The translations under genes and the position numbers were made by a program. DNA of 64,000 nt from Roridomyces roridus (taxonomy: Eukaryota > Basidiomycota > Agaricomycetes > Agaricales > Mycenaceae). Positions 45,545 through 57,034 of this stretch are shown one piece after another (positions within the stretch are counted from its first letter, which is position 1; every line of letters starts with the position of its first letter). The stretch spans positions 2,170,001 through 2,234,000 of the forward strand of contig JARKIF010000004.1 in assembly GCA_029378245.1 (NCBI GenBank), given 5' to 3'. The notes beneath the pieces are model-generated. The model was not told where the DNA came from. It was given only the letters and a program-made list of their open reading frames with translations, and did not search any database.

Positions 45545-46767
45545 ATGGGGTCGAAAAGTGCATGTTTTTACGTGCGAGCTATTTACCAGCCTGGTAAATG
45601 TTCAGTAGCTTCAGTAGCCGTGAGGTATGGCTCGGTAGCTTCAATAGTGGGACCAGATGTTTATATAGCTCTTGTAGAACTTGTCAATGTTAACTCAAAA
45701 GAAATACACGAAGTGCGTGCACGATGTATAGCACCCCAGAAATTAGCCTTGGTTGAATCTCCGTCGTCCGGAGAAGTACCGCGGCGGGCTGCGGCGGGTT
45801 AAACAAAGAGGGATCGCCTCGCGCGGGAATGTGAGTGATTTGATACCGACTTCCTTGAAATGTGGGACTTGGACAGAAAATTTGAAGACAATCGGAAGGC
45901 AGATTCAAGACAAAAGAACAAGAGCGGTTGATCGATCACCGATCAGCTACTAGTACACAATATGACTCTAATCGGCGCGTGACCTCTGTCAACCTCTCCC
46001 TTCTTCTCCCACCATCTCCCACCAAGTCCCATCCCAGTCCGTGCTTGGCCGCTAGTCTTCCGCCTTTCACGAACCTCGATGCACTCCCTCGGCAACCAAT
46101 TACGACACGCACGCACGCCGGGCCGTCGTCGGTTTTCAATCTTCTGTTGACGCTCCAGTATGTAGTCAGCAAGATGCCGATACTCTCCAAATCATGCCAG
46201 TCCATGTTTCTGAGGTACGTCTGAATTTCTATAAAGCGGGCAGCGCCGACGAGCGGCAAGGCCCGCTACCTTGAATAAAGAAATATCGCACTTCGCAATC
46301 TTAAGACATTTATTTCTTGACAAAAAGAATGTGAATTATTTTGTGTATACTCCAGCGCTTTCTTCGAACGAGACAAGTCATTTATATGTAAAGCATCTTC
46401 CTAGGTCGAATGACTGCAGTCGGCGTCGAAGGTCAGCAACTTCACCAGCTGGGACCTCGGGCGTCCATGTCTCACCATCACCCTCATCCTCATCCATCAT
46501 GGGATATGGCTTTCCTCATTGTCGATATCCACTGCAGTGCCCCAATGAGCCGGATCTTGGGCGCCAGGACAGGACACTTACCATGCCTAGGGGCATCGCC
46601 TAAGAAGCGTGGGGGGGGCGGGAACGACGTGGACGTATCCAGAATTCAAGACAAAGTATTGGTTGGGAAAAGAGCCGAGGCAGCGAGCCTGGAGCCATCC
46701 AGTCACGGCCGAGAACGAGAGTGTTGCGAGGAAGAGTGAATACGCGACTTTCGAGACGAGTTCAATT
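45545..46767. other. No gene recognised
   Basis: Short frames only. A minus-strand frame at 45936-46259 (MPLVGAARFIEIQTYLRNMD) and another starting MMDEDEGDGETWTPEVP near 46502 read as protein-like but are unsupported by introns or homology I can name. The left border of the Harbinger element is at 46768. Confidence 0.3.
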
Positions 46768-46998
46768 AGGGGTTTTCAAAGTTAGATTTTTCACTCGATT
46801 ATTCACTTTATTTCATTCGCATTTTTCACCTTCCAAATTTGGGCAACGAAAGTGAATAAGAAAAAAGAAGTGAAACAAGGTCGAGGGCTGTTTCATTTAT
46901 TTATTCACTTTGAAACAGACCCCGTGACATCCCTATTTGCACGTGTCTTCAAGCCGTGCGCTCGATCGAATCCTCCTCTCTACATCATCATCTCCTCG

Positions 46999-48535
46999 AT
47001 GGCCCCCAAGAAAAAAGCAAAGGACATGACCATCGAGGGTCTCCAAGCACAAATCAGCGCGGCCGAGACCAAAGTGGCCAAAAAGCGTGGTCGTCCGCGC
47101 AAGGACTCGGTGCCGCAGCCGGACGTTGTGGACCACCCCAAGGCCAAACGCGGACGCAAGGCTGCTGCTGCCGAAGACGTCCCGCTGGCAGCTGCCAAGG
47201 TAAAGGCCGAAAAGGAACCGGAGGTCCCCGTGCCGTCCCCCAAGTACGTCTTCTTTTCACACCCTCTTCTGACTTCTGACGGCATCTAGGTGGAAAAACG
47301 AGCCGCACCTCACGCAAAAGATTCTCGGGTTCATCGAGCCTCGGGAGAGATGCCGCACCTCGCTCAACATGTCGAAAGGGACGGGGGAGGATGCCGGCGA
47401 GCATGACGAGAAGACGCAGACGGCGTGGTTTAAGGAGATCGCTGTCGAGGTGCTCCAGAAGGATCCGAGCGGGCGGTGGGCGGAATTCGACGCGGAGAGG
47501 CTCTTCCCAGTCATCCGCAATCGTATCGGTCGGTGCGTCGACATCGTACGCTCTACCTGGCTGATTACTCACACCTGATTCGGATGCAGGCTTCGTACCA
47601 AGTTCGTCAAATGCCAGAAGCTCCTTGGCGAGACAGGGAGCGGTATTGTCATGGATGACAGGGAAGATGAGCTGGCCGGGAACTTCAGAAACATCTGGGG
47701 TGTGTCGTCTTTCTTGTGCACCTCCTCTCAGTGCTGACTCTCGCAGACCAGGTGCTTGGGATGTGTCCCGAGTACAAGCGGCTCCATGCGCTGCTCGCCA
47801 GTAGCCCCGTGTACGACAAGTCCGCGTGCTCCAACAGCGGGACCGCCCTCGATTCCGACCTCAGCATTCTCCTCCGCCAGTCGTCGACCCCTTCCACCGA
47901 AAACCTCCTCGAGATCAACGACTCGGATGCTGACGACGACGAGCTGGAGTCCTCGGAGCGTGGCACGTCTCTTCCCCCCGTCGCTGTCCTCTTTGGCTCC
48001 GACGACATCGTGGCCACACCCGTCCCAAAAAAAGCTGCCACTACCACTGTCCCAGCCAAGACCAAGGTGGAGACAAAGACCGAGACGAAGGCACCGGTTC
48101 AGAACGCAGGTATGGGTCCCACACACACCCTCCTCGTCTCTACTTATCTTTTCATCAGGTCAGAAACGTCGCAACAACATGCTCTCCGCCATCGAGGACA
48201 TCAACGCCAAGCAGTCGGACATGCTACTGTCTGTCACCAAGATGAAGCTCGGCCAGAAGGCGACGCCGGAGGCAGCAGAGCGGGCAGCACGATTCAAGGA
48301 GGCGGAGGCGGCGCGCCAGTTTCAGCGGGAGGAGGCAGAGCTTGGGCGCGCGCACGAGCGGGAGATGATGGATAAGAAGCTCGAGTTGGCGAGAATCCAG
48401 CACGGGCAGCCCATGGCGATGGGGATGGGCAATAGCGGGGCAATGGGCAATGGCAGTCAGATGCGTGTCGGCGATGGCAGCCTCATGGGGCTTCTGTATG
48501 ACGGTGACCCGACGCAGCAGTGGCAATCTCAGTAG
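46999..48535 (+). CDS. Harbinger ORF1, Myb/SANT-like DNA-binding protein
   Basis: ATG 46999 (MAPKKKAKDMTIEGLQAQIS) to TAG 48533-48535, with four short introns around 47243-47289, 47535-47588, 47701-47746 and 48110-48159. The N-terminus has nuclear-localisation and AT-hook-like motifs (KKRGRPRK, KAKRGRK). The middle has a Trp-rich Myb/SANT-like helix set (KWKNEPHLTQKIL, KTQTAWFKEIAVEVL, LRTKFVKCQKLL). The C-terminal part is acidic and then coiled-coil (EAERAARFKEAEAARQFQRE). In PIF/Harbinger elements the Myb-like protein binds the ends and helps the transposase into the nucleus. No stop or frameshift is visible, so this gene looks intact while its partner is broken. It ends 35 bases from the converging transposase gene. 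Confidence 0.8.
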
Positions 48536-48569
48536 AGTAGATAACTTATTGCTTATAGAACGTAGATAG

Positions 48570-50816
48570 TTATGAGTCGTCGTCTAAGTATGCAAATAGA
48601 TCCCTCTTCATCATCTCCCGCTTCAGCTGGCCCCGCAGTAGCTCCAGGTCTCGCACAGTTTCCTCCTCGTCATCGACACGAGTCTCGCCGTCATCCTCCT
48701 TGTCTGCCCGCTCCGCTTCCATGACTTCCATCCCGGCCTTGAAAAACTCGTCCACCGAGAAGTCATCAACCCGTTCCACCTCCATGGCAAAGTTATGGAT
48801 CGCCATGCATGCAATAACCCACCAGACCGCCACCTTGATTTGATCAGGGGTGTCGACACGGCAACGGATTCCGCGGAGGGAAGAGAACCGTCCTTTGAGA
48901 TAGCCCATGGTGTGTTCGCAGCGTATCCGTATCTTTGAGAGATAGTAATTGAATTCTTCGTTCCGTCCGTCATACTTCTCGGGGCTATTGACGGTAAGAA
49001 CTGGTATGCTCATCCGGCGCTTGAAAACTTACGCTTTAAATGGGGCTGTGACCCAATAGGCGATGGGATATGCAGAATCGGCGAGCACAAACTCTCCCTC
49101 GTCCAGCAGTGTACTGTGCAGAGCGTAGATTTGAGTTTGCTTCCATGCGGTGCTGTCATGCTGGCTGCCAGGAAGACCAATGGCGTAGTCTCGGATACGC
49201 AGATCTGGGGTATTGATAATCTGAGGGGCGGATGTGAGTCATCGAGTACACAAGTGTCGCTGGAAGTTACCTGGACGTTGAGCGAGTACTTCTGTTTCCG
49301 ATCGAAAAAACTATTGCCGTAGAAAGCCGGGCGTGCATGCAAGACAGCTGCAGTTCCATCCACCATAACATAGCCATCGCGCCACGCGGGGCATGAGTTG
49401 GCCTCGATCCACTCCTTTGCTGCTTCCTTCTCTGCCGCATTTGGCCACCGAATGGCGGATTTGCGGAATTTGTCTTCGCATACCGCCATCATGACCCTCC
49501 GAGTGTAAAGATCGACAGTCCCCCAGCCAATTCCAGCCCAGAGCCCGACCTCAAGAAGGCTTGCGCCGTTTCCGAAGTGGCCGAAGCGGTAGAGGGCCAC
49601 AGCAAGCTGGATTTGCACAGGAGTCTGCTCGTTACGAGAGTCGTTATCGAAGACGGGGTGGTCTGAAATGGCGGCAAGGAGGGCATCAAAGGCAGCAGGG
49701 GTGACGCGTAGACTGCGGCGAAAGATATCCGGGCGGTGATGCTTGTAGTCGGTGTAGTGTTGCCGCGGTCCGGTCTTGTTCGGTTCGGGGCCAAATTTCT
49801 CGAACCCCGAACCGCACCCGAGGTTCGGTTCACCCGATTCTCCGAACCCCGCACCGCACCTGGGGTTCGGTTCGCCACAGGTTCGGTGTGAGATTCGAAC
49901 AGGTTCGCTGAGGTTCGGACCTCAAAATTTTCCCGCGGTTAGCACTCACAAAAAAGGAACTGCAGACATCTGAGTTGCATCTGACATGAACTCATCTGCA
50001 TCACGATACACTCAGAGCAGCACCATCATTGTTAAACCAACCCACCACACAATGGTGTGCGCGACGCAAGCGCGGCATAAGTAAAGACGGCACACGATCA
50101 TCTACGCTGTTCAGCCGTCACACACAATTGAACTGTCTCCATCCAGACGATCCCTTTTGTTGCCGACGCCTCCATCGCAAGATGGTAACTCAGATCACAG
50201 ATTGCCGAGGCTGGCTAGCCCAGGATGGAGACACTTTGATGTCCATCATCCATGTCAACCGACGGCGGACGGGGCCGATGATGCCGGACATCATCCGTGG
50301 CTGCTAGCCGAAGGATCGGCACTTGATTTGGGTGATCCAGAGTTACGAATTCGGGAGGGTTCGAACAGGTTCGCACCGGTCTGCACCGGTGCAAAATATC
50401 CAAGATTTCGTGAACCCTGGACCGAACCTCAGGTTCGGTGCGGGTTCGACGGCTCCTCTCGAACCGCACCCCGTGTTCGGTTCGGGGTTCGCACAGGTTC
50501 GGCGGGGTTCAGAACCGGACCACGGCATCACTAAGTCGGTGAGAATGAGGTGAAGGTTCTCCGAAGACTTGCGGATCTCGGTCCGCTCCTCGAGGTAACG
50601 GTGGGTGTGCAGTGCCTTGAGAGCTTCGAGAAGCATGCCGCTGACAGATGGCATGGGCATTTCGGCATCGTCGTCCTCGTCCAGGACCAAGTTGTCGTCG
50701 TCATCGATGGAAACCACCTCGGACATGAGACGAAAAACGGACTCCGCATACGAGTGTAGACCGTACTGCTCCAGGAGGATGCTGGTAAGCATTTGCCTGT
50801 CGGTGGTCCGTGGCAT
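48570..50816 (-). pseudogene. Harbinger DDE transposase, split by a MITE
   Basis: The ATG at 50814-50816 (MPRTTDRQMLTSILLEQYGL) opens the first exon. It is cut after HLILTD by the insertion 49755-50533 and resumes with YKHHRPDIFRR directly beyond it. Two introns follow (49221-49270 and 48985-49032). The DDE_Tnp_4 catalytic residues are visible: Asp in YVMVDGT, Asp in VLADSAYP, and Glu in RCEHTMGYLKGRF. The last exon ends LFAYLDDDS at 48570. Removing the insertion and one copy of its 8 bp duplication would leave an open frame, so the gene was probably functional until then. That makes the insertion a recent event. Such transposases cut at the ends and join to short target sites. Confidence 0.85.
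49755..50533. mobile_element. hAT-type MITE, family 3, inside the Harbinger transposase
   Basis: Starts TAGTGTTGCCGCGGTCCGG and ends, inverted, TAGTGATGCCGTGGTCCGG. An exact 8 bp duplication AGTCGGTG (49747-49754 and 50534-50541) flanks it. The interior is full of 'ggttcggttcgggg' / 'gaaccccgaaccg' strings near both ends and has no transposase. The same end types bound the nest at 11688-19310. It interrupts a coding exon. Confidence 0.92.
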
Positions 50817-51057
50817 CTCCAAGGAGGGTGCGGTTTACGGGAGTGGCGGGTGCGCCGTGCGCCGTGGCGGGTGCACGTGGTGGGGCGCACGTGTCAGTGC
50901 TCGTGACAATTAAATCTGTTTGATGGTTAAATTCACTTGGAAATTCAAGAGGGTGTCTTCAAGGTGAAACAAGTGAAAAATACATTGTTTCAGTAAATTG
51001 AAACAAGTGAATAAAGGAGTGAATAAAGAGGTGAAAAATCTAACTTTGAAAACCCCT

Positions 51058-51714
51058 ATTGTTCAAGTCGAGTTGGTGGTTCATGTGAGATTCAGATGGG
51101 AGGCAGAGTGCACGGAGGGTACATCAGCAAGGTCAATATTCAAGGAGCGGAAGGAGCCTTCGGCGTAAGGTAGCGACAGGAGGCCAGAGGCGGCGGAATG
51201 AGAGGTGACCGAGGTCTTGAATCCTGATGCCAGACGTAAGCATCCAGTCCAACGAGAGGGTGGAGTTGTCCAATTCCGGGTCGAAGCGCAGCGAGGGTAG
51301 GTTGCAAAATGTTGTGGTGAACGACAGGAAGGGATGAAAGCAGCAACGAGGGCCGAACGAGGGCACACCACTTCCGCATGGTGTTGGATCATGAGATCAA
51401 TGTATGACATTGCAAAAATGACAACTTTGTGATTTACAGTAGGGCTCAGTGATAGGGCGCTCTAAAACCCTTACCTAAAGGTAGCGGGAATATCTGATAC
51501 AGCATGGGCTGACTCGTTGACCAAGTGCCACCTCTGGCGAGCATGCTCAGCACCCGGTGCCGTGTAGGCTGAGCGTGAGACAAATGGTGCGTCAACTATC
51601 TTTATTCAAGACCAGCTACATACTAACTGTTTACTTTAAGCATCCCTCCGTGAGTGGCTGATTCAGAACATTATCCGCAAGGTGTGTACATCCCTCTCCT
51701 CCTTTGTGCTCGAC
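51058..51714. other. Right flank of the Harbinger element
   Basis: No gene recognised. A minus-strand frame at 51081-51410 reads partly protein-like but in several overlapping phases. 51420-51700 is non-coding, with 'ttacctaaaggtagcggg'-type phrases that may be the end of an old retroelement. Confidence 0.35.
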
Positions 51715-52232
51715 TAGGGCTCCGACCCGGCCGTTGACGGCGACGGCCGTCATGGGAGGTCGGACGGGCCTCACCCGGCCGTCAGACCATGTTGCGAGGC
51801 CTCAAAACGGCCGGGTGGTACCCGTCAGACCCGTCACGGCCGTCATGACGGGTCAGAGCGGTGACAGCCCATGTCTCCTGCTAAATTAACCATCAGATTG
51901 ATGTCAGCGTGATGCCGGCAGTCAATATCACGGATTGGTACTCGGGAAGCGTTCGGAAGCGCAGCAGTGGGCCATCGGGAAGATTGCCGATGACCCAGGT
52001 GCACTACCGTGGAGCATCCAGTGATGATGGCAGCTCGGCATGCGTAATTAGCCGAGGACCCGTCGCGACCCGTCATGACCCGTCGACGGCCGGGAACGGG
52101 TACCCCGTCAGCCAAGGAACCGGACCCGGACCCGGCCGTCAAAATTGGCGCTTCAGAGGGCTGTACGGCCGGGCCGGCACCCGTCGTGACGGCTCGTTGA
52201 CCCGTCATTTTGACGGTCGGGTCGGAGCCCTA
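51715..52232. mobile_element. hAT-type MITE, family 1 copy 2
   Basis: Same ends as 8978-9519 (TAGGGCTCCGACCCG and its inverse), 518 bp. Flanked by the exact duplication TGCTCGAC (51707-51714 and 52233-52240). The interior is very similar to copy 1 with small indels. The two copies sit in unrelated flanks. Confidence 0.9.
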
Positions 52233-53455
52233 TGCTCGACACTCGTGATCACGGCAGCCGTTTGCAGGTGGGTTACATTGTTGTCAGGGATAAGTATGAG
52301 TCTGAGTCGGAGTGAGTATGGCGTGGATGATATGAACGGCGAGGTGGAGAAGCGTCAGTTTACATACAGTTGTTCTTACATTCGTTCTGAATATTATATG
52401 CATTTCATTCCTATATGTGGTATAAGTAACAGAGCAGCCGATAGCCTCAATAGCCACGGTAGCATGCAGATATGATGTGCTATCCACCGCTACACAGATG
52501 GGAGCCACGGCTACCAGATGCTACCAGTCAGTGGCTTGAAGCTACTCAGGTCTACCTAAAGGGGGACTTGTCTACCCCGCTATCAGGGCTACCCAGACTA
52601 CTCCGCGCTAGGTATCCAAGTCGTTTTTTCCTGATGAGGCTCCCCAAGTATTTCTCGTCGATTCAATGTCATTACACTTGCGTCTGAGCTGGGAACAGCG
52701 GAGAGCGGAGAGCGGAACCCTGCTCCTTTGAACGACGGAGGAAGGGAGTATACACGCTAGTCAATATCTGAAAATCTCAAGACTTGTGTGCGGGCAGCAC
52801 ATCCACGAAGAATTGCACGTTGGCAGCGTTTGCGGTGGATTCCCCGGTTCGACTCCGGGACAGGTCATCCCAGGTTTCCCCGTTTTTGTTCAATGTACTT
52901 AGGTAGTTGATCAAGACACAATTCCTACTGCCAGTCGCAGATATGAATCCGGCACGCAGAAGTACAGGCAGAGCAGCTCGAGGCTGCGCATCCACGAAAG
53001 ACCCGGCAGTGGACGCTCAGTTCAATTCTGGGCAGCTGTCCTACACTCTTGAAGACCAATTTTTTTTTCTCCGTTGCCGTCGTACTGCAACCGGCAGCGC
53101 CAACTGGATTCATGGACTGCTAGTTGGAACATGCAGACCAACATGAGACCCTCCTGCAGAAGTGCTCGTCGGCAGACTCCCCTGAATTCAGAGTGCGAGC
53201 AAAGCCCGGTTCGACTCCGGACGGGTCGTAGAAGAGGTATCTCGAAGACATTTTTTGAGGTCGTTGCGCTGAACAGAACACAGGGCCAGTGATCCAACAC
53301 AAATCGCAGCCTCAAGGCTTCAACCCCACGTCAGGGCTCAGCGCTCCAAGGGCAACCGCGAATCCAACACGAGAAAAAAAGAATAATAAGCTATGTACGT
53401 ACTAAACAGGATGATGAACGACAACAGGAAACCGACCCCTCGGTCTTGCGAACGT
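52233..53455. repeat. Region with three tRNA-like units
   Basis: After the MITE comes non-coding sequence. B-box units follow at 52781-52867, about 52975-53036 (GCGCATCCACGAAAGACC...GTGGAC with 'gttcaattctgggcagctgtc' and a T9 run near 53061) and near 53207-53228 (ends 'ttcgactccggacgggtc', T6 near 53251). No protein gene was found. Confidence 0.5.
52781..52867 (+). ncRNA. tRNA-like unit h, cloverleaf pairing
   Basis: GACTTGT (52781-52787) pairs with ACAGGTC (52860-52866) with G-U wobbles. GTGC / GCAC form a D-type arm around GGGCA. ATCCAC (52801-52806) pairs with GTGGAT (52835-52840). CCCGG / CCGGG enclose TTCGACT. A follows as discriminator, and TTTTT comes at 52883-52887. The loop between the anticodon-type arms is 28 bases, so an intron would be needed for a tRNA. 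No bases remain for positions 8-9, so it is not canonical. Confidence 0.55.
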
Positions 53456-54658
53456 TTAAACATCCTTGACCTGCTCCTCGACCCAGTCCCACAGCTTGGT
53501 CCCAAACTCAGGCTCCGCCGTCGCGGGATGGGGGTTACCAACACGCGCCCAGGGGAGCATGTACTGCGGAAAGGAAGTGTGAGTGCTATGTCGAAAGGTG
53601 GGGAGGGAGAACGCACCTTGCCGTTCAGCTTGAGCGCCTCGGGCATCGTAGCAGCATACAGCTGCGTCAGCGCACCCAACGGGATAGGGTACAACATCCA
53701 GTTCTAGCCAGTCCTTCGTCAGCCCACTCCACAAGACGAAGAAACCCAACGCACCGTAAGCAACGCCTGGATCGACCCCGAATACCTCCCAAGATCCGTC
53801 TTGATGTTGCCAGGGTGCAGCGAGATCGAAATAATCCCCTCCGAGCCGAACCTCCTTGCCAACTCGTTCGAAAACACAATGTTCCCGAATTTGGATTGGC
53901 CGTAGAGCTTTTGGGGGTCCATCGTGAGACGCTTGGGGCCGTCTTTGAAGGTGTCGAAATCGAGGTTGGGGAAGAAGAGCATGTGGCCCATACTCGATAC
54001 GTTGACAACACGTGCGTGGCCGTCCGAGGAGGACTTGACGGCGGTGCGGAGGAGGGGGAGGAGGAGCATCGTAAAGTAGGCGTGGCCGAGAGTGTTGGTG
54101 CCGAATTGGAGATCGTACCCGTCCGAGGTGATTTTGTCGATCGGGGGAAACATGACGCCGCTGTGGTGGGTTCAGTGGGGATTGGGAGGGAGGGAGGGAG
54201 ACGCACGCGTTGTTGATGAGGACATCGAGCTTGGACTCTTTGCTGCACAGATGTTAGCGCGGAGAACGAAAGAAAAAGACGGCGACGGACGTGGCAAAGT
54301 CCTCGGCGGAAGCCTTGATGGCCTTGAGGTTTGCGAGGTCGAGCTTGAGGAAGTAGGCCTTCTTGCCCGTCTCCTTCGTCAGCGAAGCGACGGCCTCGTT
54401 GCCAGCTTGCTCGTTACGGCCGGCGACGTACACCTTGGCGTTCTTCGTGAGCAGCACCTACATGGTCGTCGTCGTCAATGGTCTGCGGGCGTATACGTAA
54501 CAGCCCAAACGCACCCGCGCCGTCTCTTTGCCAATACCGCCATACCCAGTGACGAGCACGACCTTGCCAGTCTGGTCGGGGATCTCGTTGATGCTCCACT
54601 TGGCTTTGGGAGGGAACAGGTTCGTCCAGACACCGGCGGCAGCGGGGGCGTTCGACAT
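53456..54658 (-). CDS. Short-chain dehydrogenase/reductase (SDR)
   Basis: Six exons separated by introns 54458-54514, 54243-54290, 54161-54206, 53704-53754 and 53564-53616 give 315 residues (ATG 54656-54658, [20 protein letters not shown]). Rossmann-fold SDR features are present: a nucleotide-binding loop, LDVLINNAGVMFPP (NNAG motif), VNVSSMGH (catalytic Ser), LYGQSKFGN (catalytic Tyr-x-x-x-Lys) and HPGNIKTDL. The C-terminus (LLPWARxGxPHPAT type) is typical of a fungal SDR group related to retinol-dehydrogenase/WWOX-like enzymes. The coenzyme loop reads TGYGGIG, one residue shorter than the usual TGxxxGIG and than the paralogue's TGGTGGIG. That may reduce cofactor binding. Cytosolic, substrate unknown. 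Paralogue at 57035. Confidence 0.85.
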
Positions 54659-55387
54659 GATGAGGGAAGAAAGGAAGGAGCGGACCCTAACCCTAAAATG
54701 ATCGCCTTAAATATGCTGCCGCGCCAACGCGCGTTCTCTCGGCATTACATAGTTTCATCTTCCGGTAAAGACGCAATCGAGTGGCCTGCGGCGTTGCGGC
54801 GTTTTGCCTGGTCAATTGCGTGATTATTAATCTTATAGACTACAAGGCCAACGAGTTCGTCGATGGATCTCCACGTTCTCGTTCTCCCTCCGACGGAGAC
54901 TGCATTCAACCGTGAACCCTTACCTTGTCAACCGTGGGATCTTGGTCGGCAGTTCCTTTCTGGTTCCGCCTGTCAATCACGGTCGATCACCATCCTCGAC
55001 GCCCGCAAACCACTTTTGAAATTGAATTGCAAATTGTCATCGCGATCATGAAATTACGCGGAGTCAAGCGGAGTAGCCTATTGCGGTTAGTGGTTGAAAT
55101 GAAAGACGGCGACCATCGCGGAAACCTGCTTCAGCGCCGAAGTTGAACTTGAACAGAGCAAGATTTACGCACAGTAGACCCGAGAGCCGAGAGGGTGCGC
55201 GACCAGCAACTTCCATGGGCATAGTCTGAGTCGCAGGATTCCTTTTTGACCGGGCTTCGAGTTCAAGACTTGCTGCAAATGGTATAAGTAAATGCTCAGA
55301 TCCTCCTTCGCTTCTCACACCCCGTCAGCAAATCGTCCTGCATATCAGTTGAGATTCAACCTCGACTAGATCTATATTAGCTACCGC
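54659..55387. other. 5' flank of the SDR gene
   Basis: Short frames only. 'accctaaccctaaa' near 54685 resembles telomere repeats but is just two units. Confidence 0.4.
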
Positions 55388-55524
55388 GTGGCCGGCAAGC
55401 TACCGGTGCGATTCCGGGCAGATCATTGCATAAGACACCGACGAAATCCCTTCTTTGTCCTTCTTGAACGCATCGCATCAATATATGGCACCAAAAGCAC
55501 CAACCTGGATGTCAACAGTACTGG

Positions 55525-55564
55525 GACCTGAAGTCCAAGCCCGGTTCGAGCCCGGGTCAGGTCA
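55525..55564 (+). ncRNA. Acceptor/T-arm minihelix-like sequence
   Basis: GACCTGA and TCAGGTC (7 bp, perfect) enclose AGTCCAAG plus CCCGG-TTCGAGC-CCGGG, ending in A. The whole is 40 bases: a tRNA acceptor stem and T arm with the D and anticodon arms missing. It could be a deletion product of a tRNA-like unit. Confidence 0.45.
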
Positions 55565-55950
55565 TGGGCAGCGGCGGACGCCACATGTTTTCTTTGGCAC
55601 TTGCGGGGACTGGTACATACACTAATTAATCGTCGTCTCGACGGGTTTCAACGACGGCAACGAGAGCTGCGAGGGCTTTCGGCGCCCGACTCAGCTTGAC
55701 TGGCCTTGACGGGGAAATGTACGAAATGTCACTTGTAGTTGAAGACTCAGCGCTCGGCCCTGATGGATCCGGAGTTTATTACAGTGGATGGCTGCGCAGC
55801 AGGGAAATGTTAGTCGAAGTCAAGTCGAAGTTCAAACGATGGAAACGCGGGCGGCATGGGCGGGAAGAAATTGCATCAATAGCACCGCCAGTGTCGGATT
55901 GCGAGACAGAACAAGAATACAAAATTAGCGCAGAGGAGGATTCAAGGGCA

Positions 55951-56049
55951 GACCTACAGCGCGCGGCCGCGCCTCCATCAGCAATTCTGTGGTTGGGTAC
56001 CGGAACAGCTTGTGAGCGGATGAACCCGGTTCGACTCCGGGGCAGGTCT
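55951..56049 (+). ncRNA. tRNA-like unit i
   Basis: GACCTAC / GGCAGGTC pairs at six of seven positions. GCGC-GCGGCC-GCGC is a D-type arm, and CCGG-TTCGACT-CCGG the T arm. Six Ts follow near 56072. Close relative of 56337-56427. Confidence 0.4.
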
Positions 56050-56336
56050 TGCTGTAGTTCTCAAAATTCATTTTTTGTGCGCTTTCACACCTGTCCTTGG
56101 TTGAAAGGTTGATGAAGGTCGTTGGTTGGATCAAGTTAAAGTAGCTCTCCCCTGGTTGTATATGACGGATCCTGATTGAAATACAGTAAACGCACGGAAT
56201 TTGAATTCCATTTCGAGTCGTTCAAACACTGCTAATTTGGGACGGGCGGCATATATGTCCTCGGCTCGAGAAGTTTCAACACAAGTGTCGGCATGCGAGA
56301 CAGAACAAGATCAGCGCAGAAGAGCATTCAGATGCA

Positions 56337-56427
56337 GACCTGCAGCGCGCAGCCGCGCCTCCGTCAGTAATAACGATTGCCGTTGGAATCTGTGAGCGGT
56401 GAGCCCGGTCGGCTCCGGGGCAGGTCT
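56337..56427 (+). ncRNA. tRNA-like unit j with very long T-run
   Basis: GACCTGC / GCAGGTC pairs perfectly. GCGC-GCAGCC-GCGC is a D-type arm. The T loop has TCGGCT instead of TTCGACT. A run of 27 Ts begins 21 bases after the end. Confidence 0.4.
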
Positions 56428-56448
56428 TGTCATCGAATCTCAGAGGCG

Positions 56449-56475
56449 TTTTTTTTTTTTTTTTTTTTTTTTTTT
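56449..56475 (+). terminator. T27 tract after tRNA-like unit j
   Basis: Twenty-seven consecutive Ts. Four or more suffice to stop RNA polymerase III. Such a long tract could also come from a reverse-transcribed poly(A) tail on the other strand. Confidence 0.5.
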
Positions 56476-57034
56476 GGCTATTTTGAACACATACTGGTCT
56501 TCCTGACTCGAATCCTGAGAGTCAAACTTCCCGTTGAGGCCGACAGTTGGCCGGTACATGTCGGATTCAGGATTTCGATGTTCAGGCTTCAGTTCGATTC
56601 TGGGGCAGGTCATTTGTGTGTTCTCTGCTGCGCAACTCTTTTCTTATTCTCGCCTCAAATCGGACTTCAGAGAATCGAAACTCAAGTAGACACCTCGGAG
56701 CCTGGAGGCATGCATACGAGGCTTAGTTTCCGCCCTCATATGTGAACAGAATCGTCACGACGCAAGAGAATGAGAAGTGTCGATCATGATAACTATGATG
56801 CGATACGCGCGGGCATCTGCCGCCGATGGTTAATCTCTAGATCTGGTTCGACCCCAGCAAGAACCGTGAGCCTTGATATGGAGATGTTTGTTCTTTTTGA
56901 AGGCATTTGTTATTTTTAGTAATAGCTAGCAGCGAGCAAGACGTTCTGAATCACACATTAGTTGCCCAAGGGTATAATATCACCATTCAAAAACAGAGTA
57001 GCTCCAGCAAATCGAGCGAAATGTGAGATCTCGA

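Larger units (their letters stand above)
46768..51057. mobile_element. PIF/Harbinger-type DNA transposon, nearly complete
   Basis: The left end AGGGGTTTTCAAAGTTAGAT is the exact inverse of the right end (ATCTAACTTTGAAAACCCCT at about 51038-51057). ATT appears as a 3 bp duplication on both sides (about 46765-46767 and 51058-51060). Subterminal regions on both sides are rich in GTGAATAA / GTGAAACA strings. Inside are two convergent genes, as expected for this superfamily: a Myb-like ORF1 and a DDE_Tnp_4-type transposase. The transposase gene is broken by a hAT-type MITE, so the element is probably no longer autonomous. Total about 4.29 kb including the 779 bp insertion. Confidence 0.85.
55388..57034. 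repeat. Cluster of tRNA-like units between the two SDR genes
   Basis: Five to six B-box units lie near 55411, 55543, 56026, 56408, 56592 and 56847. Most end in GGCAGGTC(A/T). Units at 55951 and 56337 share GACCT..C, GCGCGC.GCCGCGCCTCC and 'gtgagcgg'. T-runs follow each. Between them are unrecognised frames. Confidence 0.5.
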
